Positions 20,146 to 32,090 of a stretch of DNA of 64,000 bases are shown here, piece after piece; positions within the stretch are counted from its first letter, which is position 1; every line of letters starts with the position of its first letter. Where the stretch lies: NCBI GenBank assembly GCA_040954595.2, contig CM082589.2, positions 11,346,001 to 11,410,000 on the forward strand. Reading direction: 5' to 3'. Origin of the DNA: Balanoglossus misakiensis. Taxonomy: Eukaryota; Hemichordata. The position numbers and the translations under genes are program-made. Under the pieces are notes generated by a model. The model was not told the DNA's origin, searched no databases, and saw only the letters and a list, made by a program, of their open reading frames with translations.

Positions 20146-20384
20146 CTGCCAAGAAATTCAAAACAGAGATTAGACATAAATCGGTGCATCAGCTGGTACT
20201 TTTGGGAAATTATCACACTTTTTTCAAACTGCACCACCTTTAGCCAATACAGAAGTATGCACTGAACTATGTACAAGTATTATGAACCCTAAGTATGAGT
20301 GCATATGCAAGTTTAAACCAGACAAATAATAAATCTTCGCCGCAAAGGAATATGGTCGCCACCGTGAGAAAATGCAAAATACAA

Positions 20385-22390
20385 TTAAACTTGCAAGCAG
20401 CGTTGGCGGGGCACAAGCGGTTCCCATGGTAACAAGCAAATGCCAAGGCTGTATCTGCTGTGGATACCAAGATATTGGAAAGTAGGTCAAAGGTCACCTG
20501 AGGTCACCTCAAATTTGGGCAAAAAAATCAGACCCCATACTAGTCTAGGTCCAACAAAAACCAAACACCTAGCTCTATTGGTTCGCCTAGAATTAGGTAT
20601 GCGCATAATTAATGAGGTCTTGTGTAAGACTGCATATCTGCTCCATCGGCCCTCCAAAAGCCAGGACTCTAACTGCTGTGGATGCTGAGATATGGGAAAT
20701 TAGATCAAAGGTCATCCAAGGTCACCCAAAATTTGGGCATAACATTTTGACCCCAGAGTGGGCCATGTCCAACTAAAACCAGACCTCTAGCCCTATTGGT
20801 TAGCCTGGAATTAGATATGCAGAAAAATGATGTTTCAGAAATAGGTCAAGGGTCATTGCCAAAATTACCAAAATAGTTGTGTCATGTCCTGGCAGCATTG
20901 GTACCCATGTCCACAAAATTCATGACTGTGGTGCTTTTACAAGAGGAGGTATGGGGATATGCATATATAATTAGTTGTTTTAAAACTGGGTCAAAGGTCA
21001 TGTCAAAATTGCCCCGAAAAATTGTAACAACTTCCGGTCATATGATGACTCATATCCAAAAAAAAGAATTTACGTGCTGTCAACATTTTGGCTACAAAAC
21101 AGAATTTTCATTTTTCAATGGTTTTCCGAAAATCCAACATGGCCGCCATAATGATCGACCAATCACAGTGCGCTTCGCAAACTTGATAAACATAGGTTAG
21201 GTGACCACATACCCCGAATCCTGTGACTCGGCAATCGCTGGTTCTGGAGAAGAAGATTTTTAAAGTTTTAAGTAGTTTTTCAGAAAAACAATTGTAGCAA
21301 AATGATGGACAGAAGGTAGGCTACCTGCACACCAAATTTGAACTCGATCGGCCCAGTAGTTTTTGAGAAGGACTCGTTTAACGATTGTCAGGAAATGCAA
21401 TATGGCCGCCAGGTCACGTGACTAATTAAATATTCACGAGCCACTGCACATCTACTCATTGGCCCCTATCACCCTACCAAGTTTCAGCCCCCAAGGTGCA
21501 GCGGTTTTCAAGATCTACCTGGCCGAATTTCTCGGAAGAAGAAGAAGAAGAAGAAGAATTAAAGCTGCGAGCAGCATTGTTGGGCCCAAGCGCTGATCTT
21601 GAATTATATATGCACAGTATGAATGAGAAGAAACAGAATTTTCTATCGGATGTATTATCTCATGACATAACAAGGATGTGTGTATTTTTGCTGCTGAAAT
21701 AGGGTGAAGTAGGTCAAAGGTCACCTGAGGTCACCCAACATTTGGGCAATTTTTTTTTACCCATACTTTTGACCCCAGAGTGGGCCATGTCCAACAAAAA
21801 CCAAAACTCTAGCTCTATTGGTTCGCCTGTAATTAGGTATGTGCATAATTAATGAGGTCAGCAGAGGTCAAAGGGGTCATGAAAAGTAGCAAAATATTTT
21901 GATCACACACTAATCCACATTCATCAAAAACCAAACCTCTAGCCCTATAGGTTAGCCTGGAATTAGATATGCAGAAATAATAACGCCTGATAATTAGGTC
22001 AAAGGTCATGTGAAAAATCGCCAAAAAATTGTTATATATTTTAGTCACATGACGATTGATATCCATAAAAAGAATTTGTATGCTATCAATTTTTGGACTA
22101 GAAAAAGGAATTTCAATTTTTCTCTGTTTTTTACAAAATCCAATATGGCCGCCATAATCTTCGACCAATCACAATGCTCTTTGCAAACTTGATAGACATC
22201 AGTGTAGTGACCATACTCCCCGAATCTTGCGACTCAGTCATCGCTCGTTCTGGAGAAGAAGATTTTTGGAGTTTAACTATGGTTTTACAAAAAAACAATA
22301 AACCCGCTGTACCTCCGCATGTCTCCACAAGAGCTAGGAGCTCAAAATTGAACGGACGCAGACCAGCGGTCTGTCAGGTGTAGTAACCGT
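20385..22390. repeat. Cluster of interspersed retroposon-like repeats
   Basis: At least three related units. Shared blocks are GGTCAAAGGTCACCTGAGGT, TTTGACCCCAGAGTGGGCCA, CTAGCCCTATTGGTTAGCCT and CATGGCCGCCATAAT with CGACCAATCACA. One unit ends in a (GAA)n run at 21536-21557 and the next begins AAAGCTGCGAGCAGC. Related pieces occur at 26618 and 38313-39500. There is no coding sequence; short open frames here are accidental. Confidence 0.85.
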
Positions 22391-22630
22391 AACACCAATA
22401 AAGGTAGGTTTTCATTGATTCTAATAGGTCTCCGTTCATCAACATTTCAAATATTCTCCATAATCCAGTAGTTGCCACTGTACTTGAATGAAATATTTCC
22501 TTTCAAACTTCCAAATGGTAACCGAATCTCAAATCGCAAATCTTTCCATTTTAATAACGAAGTCGGATGCCGAAATTACCAACTCACTTTTTCTATCGGA
22601 CTCCATCATTCTAATACTTTACTTCAATGT

Positions 22631-23011
22631 TCAAAAATTGTGTAAAGCAATATCCACTCTCAATCTATATTTCAGGTTTAACGGCGTAATGGCATCCCCG
22701 GCCTTTGCTCTATCATAGAGGCAAATGGTATTATCTCTTCCAGTGGAAAAGTTGCGGAGCTGTACGTATTCTCCCTTCTGTAATCTGTTCAGCCACTTCG
22801 GATTTTCTTTCCAGAATTTAAGTTCCAGAACGTTGCCATCGTGCTGCATACAAGGCACGCTAAACAGTTTCCCGTTGGCGGAATTCCGGATCTCGACATC
22901 CTCCATGACGCGCAATTTCACAGCCATGCCTTGGCTGGTTGCAGATGATGGAGCTAAGGTATGTAACAATCGCACCCCGAAACGCCTGGGCCCTTTTTTG
23001 TGTGTAGTCAT
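22631..23011 (-). CDS. Unrecognised 126-aa open frame, possible OB-fold
   Basis: Begins with a real ATG and has higher GC and a more coding-like codon pattern than its surroundings. The chain is basic and mixed: MTTHKKGPRRFGVRLLHTLA, then MAVKLRVMEDVEIRNSANGK, KFWKENPKWLNRLQKGEYVQ and LRNFSTGRDNTICLYDRAKA. The FW...W-L-x-x-L-x-x-G-x-x-V-x-L pattern faintly recalls single-strand DNA-binding OB folds such as RPA, but I cannot assign it. It may be an exon of a longer gene or part of a transposon. No promoter or partner was found nearby. Confidence 0.35.
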   Translation of the reverse strand: MTTHKKGPRRFGVRLLHTLAPSSATSQGMAVKLRVMEDVEIRNSANGKLFSVPCMQHDGNVLELKFWKENPKWLNRLQKGEYVQLRNFSTGRDNTICLYDRAKAGDAITPLNLKYRLRVDIALHNF

Positions 23012-23849
23012 TGTGGGTATGTTAACCTCCCATGTCCTACATTTTTAGAAATTTAGTATACAAAACTGGATGACCGATTATGTTTTAGAGACCTTTCCCG
23101 AATCCACCTGAAGCCCAGTCGGAATGTCTTGGGATGTAACCTAAATTCAATATGGCCGCCTCCATGCGTTCACTTGCATTTGAAAATACGTTGATTTTAT
23201 CGTCGATTAGCGGTGTTTATTCTCAGTATCAATTTAAACGCGGCACTCGCTCACAAGTCATATTCTAGAAAGAAAGAAAAAATGATAGTTTCGAGTACAG
23301 ATTACATGTATTTTAAAACGAGGTTTGGTAACAATGGTATCACTACTAAATGACTTACAATCGATGTTTTTAATTGTCTTTGCACCACAGTATGAATCCG
23401 GTGATGGTAAATCGCATTCAACTTAGAAGGCATGGAGAAAGCGCAACTGATGGTAACTGGGATGCCAAACTGAAACTTTTGGGAGAGAAAACCTTGCCAT
23501 GTATGGACGTGGGTGTCACAGTTAAACTTGGGTTAAATACTACAGCGACAACCGAAGTCCCGTTGAGATATGATATGTGGTAGTGCATGTCCACATGAGT
23601 GCCGTGTACTAGCCTCTCTCTCTGTAAATCCATCCAGGCTACTGCTTTCTGTACATTGGAGAGAAATGAGAACAAGATGGTTAAATCATATTTTGTATAA
23701 GTTGGTGTTGACGAAAATAAGATGCATGTGAATTGTAGGACTGAAATGTTTCTGTAATGAATACTAAATTAAAAGTTCACAACTTGCATGCAGATAGTAA
23801 GTGCTGGGGAAGTTGCAGGGTGGAGATTGCTTTGGTTTAGTTAACTTAC

Positions 23850-23996
23850 TCAATCTTTGTGACTGTTGCATTTCTTGATTGATAGAGTAGTGTACATGCA
23901 TTGGCAGGTTTTCTAATATGGCCTCCTCTGTACCCAAGGTCTGGCTTAAGGTGGGACACTGTAAGTATTTGCCGTCTGACACAGAAGATGCCACTT
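23850..23996 (-). CDS. Possible exon of unknown gene
   Basis: A strong polypyrimidine tract with TTTTTTTCTAG before 23996 and a donor TTGA|GTAAGT at 23850 bound 147 bp open in two frames. One reads VASSVSDGKYLQCPTLSQTL then GTEEAILENLPMHVHYSINQ. The other reads SGIFCVRRQILTVSHLKPDL and is the frame that joins both the small exon at 24106 and, by phase, the receptor exon at 20145. Neither resembles a LamG first half. The splice signals are good; the gene identity is unknown. Confidence 0.3.
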
Positions 23997-24105
23997 CTAG
24001 AAAAAAATAAAAAGGACAGAATGTGATTGGTAAGACACAGAGACGTGAACATGTACACAAAATGATAGGAAATTGGTGGAAGCAAGTACTGCAGTTAATA
24101 CTTAC

Positions 24106-24170
24106 TCATCTATGTCTATTCCCTCAAATATCCCTTCTACCATATCATCACCATTTGGTTCTTTTAACAC
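24106..24170 (-). CDS. Possible small exon of unknown gene
   Basis: 65 bp bounded by TTTTTCCCTAAG and GATGA|GTAAGT, open in only one frame: VLKEPNGDDMVEGIFEGIDI then D. It ends in phase 2. Good splice consensus and acidic content suggest a genuine exon, perhaps of the same gene as 23850-23996. Confidence 0.3.
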
Positions 24171-24399
24171 CTTAGGGAAAAATTGAGAGTTACATTAGAA
24201 GCACCGACAATAGGAGGGGGGGGGGGGTAAGGTTTGCAGAGAACAGGTTTTTTTATGAACATTTGTGAAAATCAGAAATTAGTGACATGTAGGATTTCAA
24301 TTTTATGATGTACCATTGTTTTCTTTTCAACATCAGTTCTCTGAGTAAAAAGATGGCCATGTAAATTTTCTCTAAGTTTGTTAGAGAAATAAAGTACAT

Positions 24400-25345
24400 G
24401 TACAACTTTAGTGTTTCACTAATTGAGTTTCAGTGTTCTTGTATTGTCTCCTTTGCCCCATGTCAACCTCAAAGTAAATATCAAATTTGCCATTTTTGAC
24501 TTATTTGTCCTTGTAGTGGGCCACATAGCATTTTAGTGCAACTTATGAAAATCTGAAGAACCAAATGCCTAATTTACCCACTCTGCACAGATTTATTTCA
24601 ATGGTACTGACTTGATGATCGGTATAGCGCCCTCTGTGGTAGGGGGTGGGGGTTAACCTAGCCTTTATATGTTTATCCCTGTCCGGTTCCATTCCAATTG
24701 TATCTATGGTAACCTTATTATCAGCAGTAAATGCCACAATTGTAAAACAGCAATAATTTTAGTATCAAGCACTCTGTGGAATTAAATATACCCTGTGTAT
24801 TCTTTGTTTCCCATTAGTAATCATGCAACTTTGCCATTTTGGGCCTTCTGATTTGCTGTATGTGCTCACTAGTCCTTCCCAACGTCTCTGAATTAGAAGG
24901 CCATTGTCATTTGTATAGTGTAGACACATTTCATTTTAGTACAACTGATGAAAGTCTCGTGAAAAACCAAATGCTTAATTTACCCACTGTGCAAAGATTA
25001 TCTGAATGATATTGTGTTGATCGTCATATAGTATAGCGCCCTCTGCGATAGTATTTGGATGATTGTGCCAGGGAGAAGGGGGTACTGAGGGAGCAGATGC
25101 AGATGACAGCAAGGCATATCCACTGAACAATGAGACGGTACGTGTTGTCAGCATTCAGGGAGAGTAAAAAGGGGAGCGCAAGAGACCAGGATGAAGAGAC
25201 GAGCAGTATTGCATCATCTGTGGAAAAAAATGCCAAGAGAAGGTAAGTGTGGAAGACAAGCACTTAGGGGTTATAAACAAATGTTTTTTTGTGGACAGTT
25301 TTAGTATCAAGCATTGTGGAATTAAATATACACAGTGTGTGTTGT
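24400..25345. repeat. Imperfect tandem duplication of about 450 bp
   Basis: Paired landmarks recur in order: CATTTTAGTGCAAC / CATTTTAGTACAAC, AATTTACCCACT, TATAGCGCCCTCTG, then TTTTAGTATCAAGCA and GGAATTAAATATAC. The units are about 24480-24800 and 24840-25345. No coding content was recognised. Confidence 0.75.
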
Positions 25346-25357
25346 GTGTTAGATAGG

Positions 25358-25544
25358 TACATACATACATACATACATACATACATACATACATACATAC
25401 ATACATACATACATACATACATACATACATACATACATACATACATACATACATACATGCATGCATGCATGCATGCATACATACATACATACATACATAC
25501 ATACATACATACATACATACATACATACATACATACATGCATGC
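25358..25544. repeat. CATA tetranucleotide microsatellite with CATG core
   Basis: Nearly pure (TACA)n for about 185 bp, interrupted at 25457-25479 and again at the end by ATGC units. It yields artefactual Tyr/Val/Cys/Met open frames on both strands. Confidence 0.98.
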
Positions 25545-26840
25545 GCCCTGTATTGACCAAATACCGTCGTGCAAGCTCATGTACAAGCTATTTCATTATG
25601 CCTGAACAAAAATTGACCAAATTCTACTGTTTATTATGATTCATTCTTCGAAACAATTCATCTTCTTGCCATATTTTATTTGTTCATATAACACATTTTG
25701 AAGAAAAGTTGTACAAAGACTACAATATACTAATGGGCTATATTCTCAAAACAGATATATTACCACAAATACTACTAGGGATTGTGTAGTGGTTTCTTTC
25801 TCACTATAAGACATATGATATCTGATATCAACCATACAAACAATATCAATCTTCTTACACACATACATACATTCATACTTACACAAAAAGCATAAAACAC
25901 CAATTTATTTTATATAGCCTTATATTAATTTATTTCAATTGTGAAAATAGACACACATACAAAAAAGAACAGAAAAACAATCACAGTATCTGGTTTATGA
26001 AATAAAAAAGACCAAACAAGCAATTGCTTCCGAAATAACATATTCCACATTCTGTCACAAATTGAGCAAATTCCAGTAAAATCAACCCCAAGGACCTACA
26101 CACTAAATTTCAAAGTAATTGTACAAAGAATTTAACTAAACACAACTAAAATTGATCAAAAATTACACATTTCACCACAATTTACATAAACTCTACCAAC
26201 TTCACCCTAGGAACCTGCATACTAAATTTCAAAGTAATTGGCCCCTTGGTTTCAGTAAAGAAAAGTGACAGACAGTGACACCACTCACCCAATAAGACAA
26301 TCACCCAATCTAATAAGCTCAACATAACTGACAACACAGCTAAACAGTTCACCGACAATATAAATACAATTGTGTACATTTCACAAATGACAATATTAGC
26401 CTTTTAGTCACCTCTGACTCTAATGTAAAGTACATTATGGTAACTGTTCATTGAAATGTTTCTGGGAAATGTTTACTAAGGCTATTTAATATCTTCTAGT
26501 TTTTTTTATAACACATGGTTTCTCTTGCAATTCCTCTTTCAGTAAACAGGATAAACTTTCTACACCATTACACTTATATGCTACTGCCAAATGGAAGTAA
26601 TCTAATCCTGTAGTAGCTATAAAGCAGCATTGTCAGGGCCCAAGCAACATGATGAAAAAAGGTGAAAGCACACGTTATAGTTACTCAAACTTTTACCAGA
26701 AAATTTTGATAGATCATATTGGTTCACGTCCAAGCAAATCAGACTTCTAACCATATTGGTTAGCTTACAATTTGATAAGTATATAAATTAAAGGGACCCT
26801 TTTCCATTAATTATGTTTGATGCAAGACACCATTTATGTT
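25545..26840. other. AT-rich intergenic DNA
   Basis: No gene seen. Near 26618-26800 a short decayed piece (AAAGCAGCATTGTCAGGGCC, then CATATTGGTTAGCTTACAAT) belongs to the retroposon-like family of 20.4-22.4 kb. Confidence 0.6.
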
Positions 26841-26841
26841 A

Positions 26842-27085
26842 ATGTACATGTGGATATATAGTGAATCAACATTCAACAACACACACTGCTTGTAGACACG
26901 AGAGTGAAAAATCTTGCCAAAATGAATAATTGGTCTTTACCATTTATTCATTTTGGGCGAGTTTTTACTGTCATATCCTACAAACGGGATGGAAGCTGTG
27001 TGTGGTCGAACGTTGATTCACTATATATCCACATTAACAGTCTCTTGTATCACACATAATTATTAAAAAAGGGCAGCAAAGAGAC
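26842..27085. mobile_element. Hairpin MITE, fullest copy
   Basis: The left arm starts GTGGATATATAGTGAATCAA and the right arm ends TTGATTCACTATATATCCAC. The arms are about 90 bp and meet near ATGAATAATTGG / CCATTTATTCAT. An AAAAAAGGGCAGCAAAGAGA tail follows. Single-arm copies lie at 9578 and 11875 in both block copies. Confidence 0.8.
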
Positions 27086-27117
27086 TTTCTGCCTTTAATA
27101 AGCTAATAAAAGTGTAA

Positions 27118-28330
27118 AATATAAAATATGCTCGACCGTAGTTCCTGTCTTCTGAATGATCTTTATTTAAAACCAACGTTTCGGCAGTACACAGACTGCC
27201 TTCTTCAGGGTATACTAATGGAAACAAATAAAACACGATAGGAATCGGTTAAAATAGGTATGTGGTAAAAAGCAGTAAATTTCAGAAAATTAACAAAATT
27301 GGCATTACAATAAAAGGCGTCTCTGTGTGACTAGAGGTTAAAAAAGAATGGTAATACAAAAGTTGTACATTTCATGGGAATAAAATCACTATATATGTGT
27401 AGAATGAAGAGAGAAACCAACCTTGATACGAAGTTGCAGCGTATCGAGAAGTACAGTGATGGTGTTGGAAACTGACTCCCTAGTGTGGGGCAGAAAGATC
27501 AAATGTAGACCCCCCAGGTGAGATGAGAATAGAGGAACATGGTATGGAGGCATCATCCCTCCTTACGGTTGATACCATTTGGCGATAGGGTACCAAACTC
27601 AGTAATGAAGTAGAGTTCTTTTTGACGTCGGGTTTGTGTGTTGGGGCTAAATATTTTGCAGAGGCCACTGGCATGAAAGTGACTGAGGTTGTGACCAGGT
27701 TGGTTAAAATGTTCTGAGACAGGGGTGGGTTTGTTATTTTTGATGGTGTAGATGTGTTCATATAGGCGTCGTTTGAATTCTCTTTTTGTTTCGCCTATAT
27801 ATTGTTTTAGGCATTTCTGACAGGTTATGATGTAGATAAGGTTGCGGGTAGTGCATTTGATGTTCCCAATGACTTTGTGGGTTTTGCCGGTGTGTGTACT
27901 TGTGATGGTGTCTGTTTCTGAAATAAAGGGACATTGGTTGCATTTGCCACATCGTTTGGTGTCGCCAGTAGTGCGATCGATGGGTGTGGTTTTCAGGTTT
28001 GCTCTTACAAGGATCTTCCTCATGTTGGGGGATTGTTTGTACGCTGTTATTGGTAATTCCTTAATGGCCTTGTTTATTTCTGTGTCATTGGAAATAATGC
28101 CCCAGTGTTTGGTGAGAATGTCGGAAATTTTGGGGAGGGCAGGATTGAAGGTGACAACCAAGGGAATTCTTTGGTTGTGTCGTCTGGGGCTCGAGTGGTT
28201 GGCGTTGATGAGTTGTTTTCTGTCTAGGTTCTTAGCTTTGTTGATGTCATGGTCGATCTTATGTGGATTATAGCCTCTTGCCCTGAAATGCTCTCTCAGA
28301 TCACTAGTGGCTTTGTCATATGACATACAT
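27118..28330 (-). mobile_element. 5'-truncated Penelope-like element
   Basis: Similarity to Penelope-like elements starts abruptly near 28330 and runs through the C-terminal part of the pol gene. A 3' tail continues to about 27118 with CTGAAGAAGGCAGT, ACTGCCGAAACGTTGG and an AATAAA-type hexamer (TTTTAAATAAAGATC). Truncation at the 5' side is usual for target-primed insertion. The flanking DNA resembles nothing in the element. No target duplication could be fixed. Confidence 0.85.
27553..28330 (-). pseudogene. Penelope-like pol fragment: RT C-terminal connector plus GIY-YIG endonuclease
   Basis: About 258 codons without a proper start codon. Order: LREHFRARGYNPHKID and the VVTFNPALPKISDIL segment after the RT core (the RT thumb and beyond), a Cys cluster CGKCNQCPF typical of Penelope-like proteins, then the GIY-YIG nuclease with LIYIITCQKCLKQYIGETKR, the catalytic Arg in FKRRLYEHI, and VSEHFNQPGH. 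The RT catalytic core is missing. GIY-YIG cuts the target DNA for insertion in this class. The frame is open to its natural stop, so the insertion looks fairly recent, but the copy is inactive. Confidence 0.9.
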
Positions 28331-28416
28331 GTGGTCAAAAGTTCTGCAGAAGAGGTTGCAGCTGTGGCGGGGGACTGTTCAATTGGAGGAAATATATTTA
28401 CATGGAATACAGACAA

Positions 28417-29350
28417 TATTGAAATGGCAGCAGAAATAGTTCCTACTGAAAAGAATGCTATCTGCAGTGAGTATCACAACTTTAAAATGAAAGATTTTGC
28501 AAATTTAAAAAAAATATTGAGTGTTTTGACATGCGTCAGTGGTCAGTAACACACAAGCTGCATGATAAGAGGGTCACGAGAAATTGTAAGCCGCAATGTA
28601 TAATGGATTAACTCCATGACCTATGCGACCTACGAACTGTGACGTACAGAATTTATTTCTACGTGTAATGCGGTCTGCGGCAGTGCGCCACAGACCGCAT
28701 TGCGAGAGCAGTGAGAATTCACCACAATGCAAACTTTCTGAACGTAGGTTGATCTTCGAATGAAATATTACCTTGTCACCAGTTTTCCACATGGCTACAC
28801 TGTAAAATTGGGTGACGTGTTCGTTCACAAGTGGAATAATTGTGAGTAGTAAAGCACGCGAAGTTAAGCAACGAGCACGTTTTGAAATGCGCGCAGATGA
28901 TCCCAGTTTAGCAAATTCAGGCCATTGCGTGCATGCAAAAAAAATAATACTGTACCGGGGGTGAGCCTACTTTCTTTCCATACAGATACACGTATATGTT
29001 GGTTAAGGTATGTGACAAACAGTTTTCATGTAACAGCCAGTGATGCTGACCATAAAACCAGCGCAGCTGATGCTTTCATCTACAATTTGCAACATGGACG
29101 TTTGTGTCTCTGCATGTGTCGTGCATGTTACTGCTGAACAAAAAAGATATGCGGGCACCACAGGCTGGTGAAAGCGGTGCTCACGTGCTCTGCAAGCTGA
29201 TGTTGTCACTAAATTGGCAAAGTATTGTACACATGGAGGAGTTTCTTGAGCTGTCTGCTGTATAAATGTCGGTTGTGAGTACATTATTTTTTATTTTATT
29301 TTAATAATTTTCAAAGCCCCTATGATTGAAGCATATTATTACGACTCATC
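28417..29350. other. Intergenic DNA with a short hairpin
   Basis: No gene seen. A perfect 11-bp inverted pair, AATGCGGTCTG (28667-28677) and CAGACCGCATT (28691-28701), makes a small GC-rich stem-loop. Confidence 0.6.
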
Positions 29351-29352
29351 CG

Positions 29353-29422
29353 TTCATCATTCATTCATTCATTCATTCATTCATTCATTCATTCATTCAT
29401 TCATTCATTCATTCATTCATCC
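29353..29422. repeat. ATTC tetranucleotide microsatellite
   Basis: About 16 units of CATT/ATTC with slight decay at the right end (CATCCATTCAGTCAGTC). Confidence 0.97.
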
Positions 29423-29819
29423 ATTCAGTCAGTCACTGTACCAATTGAAGACGCCCTTGTATAGGAGAATTTAGCTATGTACTGACTGTCTTTTCATTTT
29501 TTCTTCATCCTATAGAATCTACCGACCTGGTCGCTGTCAATAACAATTCAACTCCTTAAACATCCTGTGTGTGTGAAGTCTATGAACACTGGCCATGCAT
29601 TTCAATTCAAGGACAAAATGAATGCGCAATATTTCGTTTTATCGAGAGTAATGTGCAGTGATTAAATTTGCTAGGGCTCTCTTAGCAGATTTGGAGTTAG
29701 TCATTTTGGTAGAAACTTTTCGAGATGGGAAATCTTTGGTCATCTAACCAAGTTATTTGTATTTTTGTTATATAAGACAGAGTCATTTCTATATCATAGA
29801 TGCAAGTTTAATTTATAAC

Positions 29820-29897
29820 ATGAATTTGAATAAAATATTTTTTTTTAAATATCACCACATGAATTTGAATAAAATATTTTTTTTTAAATATCACCAG
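29820..29897. repeat. Two-unit 39-bp tandem duplication
   Basis: ATGAATTTGAATAAAATATT plus a T-run and AAATATCACCA occurs twice without spacer. It gives a repeated MNLNKIFFF in an accidental frame. Confidence 0.95.
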
Positions 29898-31918
29898 ATT
29901 GAAATCTTTGGAAGTTTGCACCTAGAGGGATGGCATGGCAGTTTTCCACTGTTCATATTACAAAGAATTTGGCGTCACGTGTAGATTTCATGAGTGTTCG
30001 AGTTTTGCACTTCCCAGCCTCGTACCCACAATCCTCTGATACTTACACTTACGTCAGTTCTATAGCCGCTGACCCACTAGATTCTCCTTATGAATTGCCC
30101 AAATTATTTTTTGGTATAGTTTTGATAGTTAGTGCACGGAAACTTTTGATCGATTCACGAAATTCAAAATATGTTACATCACAAACCTCATAAAATGGAG
30201 GCTAGAGTAGCCTGTTTGTTTTCAGGTAATTTTACAATTACCTCAATTACCTTTTTTCGAGGGAGGGGGTTAAGAAAACATACAGATTGAAATAACAAGG
30301 AAGTGGTATATCAAACCGAAACCTTATCTCAATCGTGATTCTAGAGTGTTTCCATGTCATGTGACATCCACAAAAATGTGGTATTATCTTGAAAAGAGTC
30401 CCGATTTCCCAAACTGGTTTTGCGAATGTACTTCACTTTGGAGCAATGCATGAGTACATTCGTAGAAAGATATTGCTCCACTATTTACTGACACTCCTCT
30501 TGTACTGCAAATATTACTGCATTCTGTCAGGGCAAGACAAAAGACACAGCAGAACTGCCAGAATTAAAACAGACAACTGGCAATTTCAATAAACATGTAA
30601 TAACAAATATATGTAACATTGAATGAGGTGTCCATACAGCTTGGTCATTTAAAGACCTCCAGTCATTGTGACAATGCATAAATATTTATGTACACCATGT
30701 TAAAAATTAGTTCAGGCATACCTTATACATGTATGTTTTTGACTGACCATATCCTCAGCGCGCCCTTTTTTTCAAAAAGACTATCATTATTCTCTGCCAG
30801 GCAGAGAGTTGCCGCTTTCTTGTTAACAATAATATACTATTATAACATTGCATAGATTCCTGTTTGTTTCTGTCCATATCTCACAAACTGTGGTGTGCAT
30901 ACTGTTGAAATGACCTCAAGAAGAAAATGCCAAATGGAAAAATATTTGACATACTAACCTGTATGATAATGTTATACGGTACAATATATTTAACGGTTCC
31001 AATCCAATGTTGAGAACTAACAAAACAATTTGAGCAGAATTATTTAAAATTAATTGCAGTTCCGTTTCACCGCATTTCATAGGATGCTGGCTAAAATTCA
31101 TACTATGGTGGATTACCTGTTATGCATTTCTTTCCCTATTTCGTCTGGCAGATTTGAGTTTGACAAGCTGTCATTTTCCTTTCAGCTCCGCAAAATTGAT
31201 GGATTTACTTTGACAGCACACAGACTGTCCATTTGTCATCGAAGATACAAGCAGCATCAGGTGCTGAACAGCTTGCAGCAGTGTTGGAAAAGAGTACACA
31301 ACACTAACTTGCAAGAGTGCTTTGGCCCTTTCTTCACACTGTCCGAAACTTGTTGTGTTACATCATTGCTTAATGAATAAGAAATACACAGGTATTTAGC
31401 GTTCTATTCAATACCTACAATAGATAAAAGGGTGTCGGTCTGTATGCGACAATCTTCAATGTTCTTATGAGCACAAGGCTTTATTCAGGGAACGTTTTAC
31501 AGTAAGAATTATATGATATAAACTGAATAAGTTTGTTGTCTGTCAACTCTTCTGTCTTTGTCTTACCGATACGGTTCTAACCGCGAACACTGAGGCTTCT
31601 CTGCTCGTACACAGTATAAATCAATGGATGATAAAATGCGCCCTCTTTTGGTGAACTCTTCCTACCGCCCGACCTTCTACCGTACATTAAGGCATGTAGG
31701 GCGGTCAGGTAGATGGCAGTGTATTGCAAGCGTCTCTTGCATATTTTTTTCCGCCAGGAATGGCATACATTCGTTTTTGGCGACACCACACCTGCTGGAA
31801 CTTCTCGAAAAATTGAGAGCCGGATTTCATAAATGCTCATGTTTTCCGAAGGGCTGAAAGAAGATCCAGAGTGGAATATTTAAATTTGCCTGTGGCAGAC
31901 ATCATAGTGGCTGCCAGT
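29898..31918. other. Intergenic DNA, no supported gene
   Basis: Several open frames of 60-108 codons on both strands lack splice context, motifs or similarity to each other. I see no RNA gene or repeat structure here. Confidence 0.5.
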
Positions 31919-32090
31919 TATTCTATTTCTTGTGCAAGAGATAGTATCTTGTTCCAGCGAGATGTTTTCTCGTGTGCACGAGAAACATGCTATCTCGTGC
32001 ATATCTCGTGCGCACGAGAAAATTGCGAGCGCACTCGTGTTCACGAGAAAATATCACATGCACACGTAAGTCGTGCGCACGAGATAAAAA
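31919..32090. repeat. Cluster of CTCGTGCGCACGAG palindromes
   Basis: About 170 bp packed with variants of TCTCGTGCGCACGAGA. The perfect 16-bp palindrome is 32004-32019; diverged forms include TTTCTCGTGTGCACGAGAAA, CGCACTCGTGTTCACGAG and GTCGTGCGCACGAGAT. The units sit in alternating orientation and the whole can fold into several alternative hairpins. Confidence 0.9.

Noticed and set aside
23418-23675. 85-codon minus-strand frame next to a possible exon
   Set aside because: Has a plausible acceptor (CAATGTACAG), but its phase does not fit the possible exon at 23850 and its start codon is not ATG.
25155-25640. Long open frames of alternating Tyr/Val/Cys/Met or Thr/Tyr/Ile/His
   Set aside because: They are translations of the CATA microsatellite on both strands, not genes.
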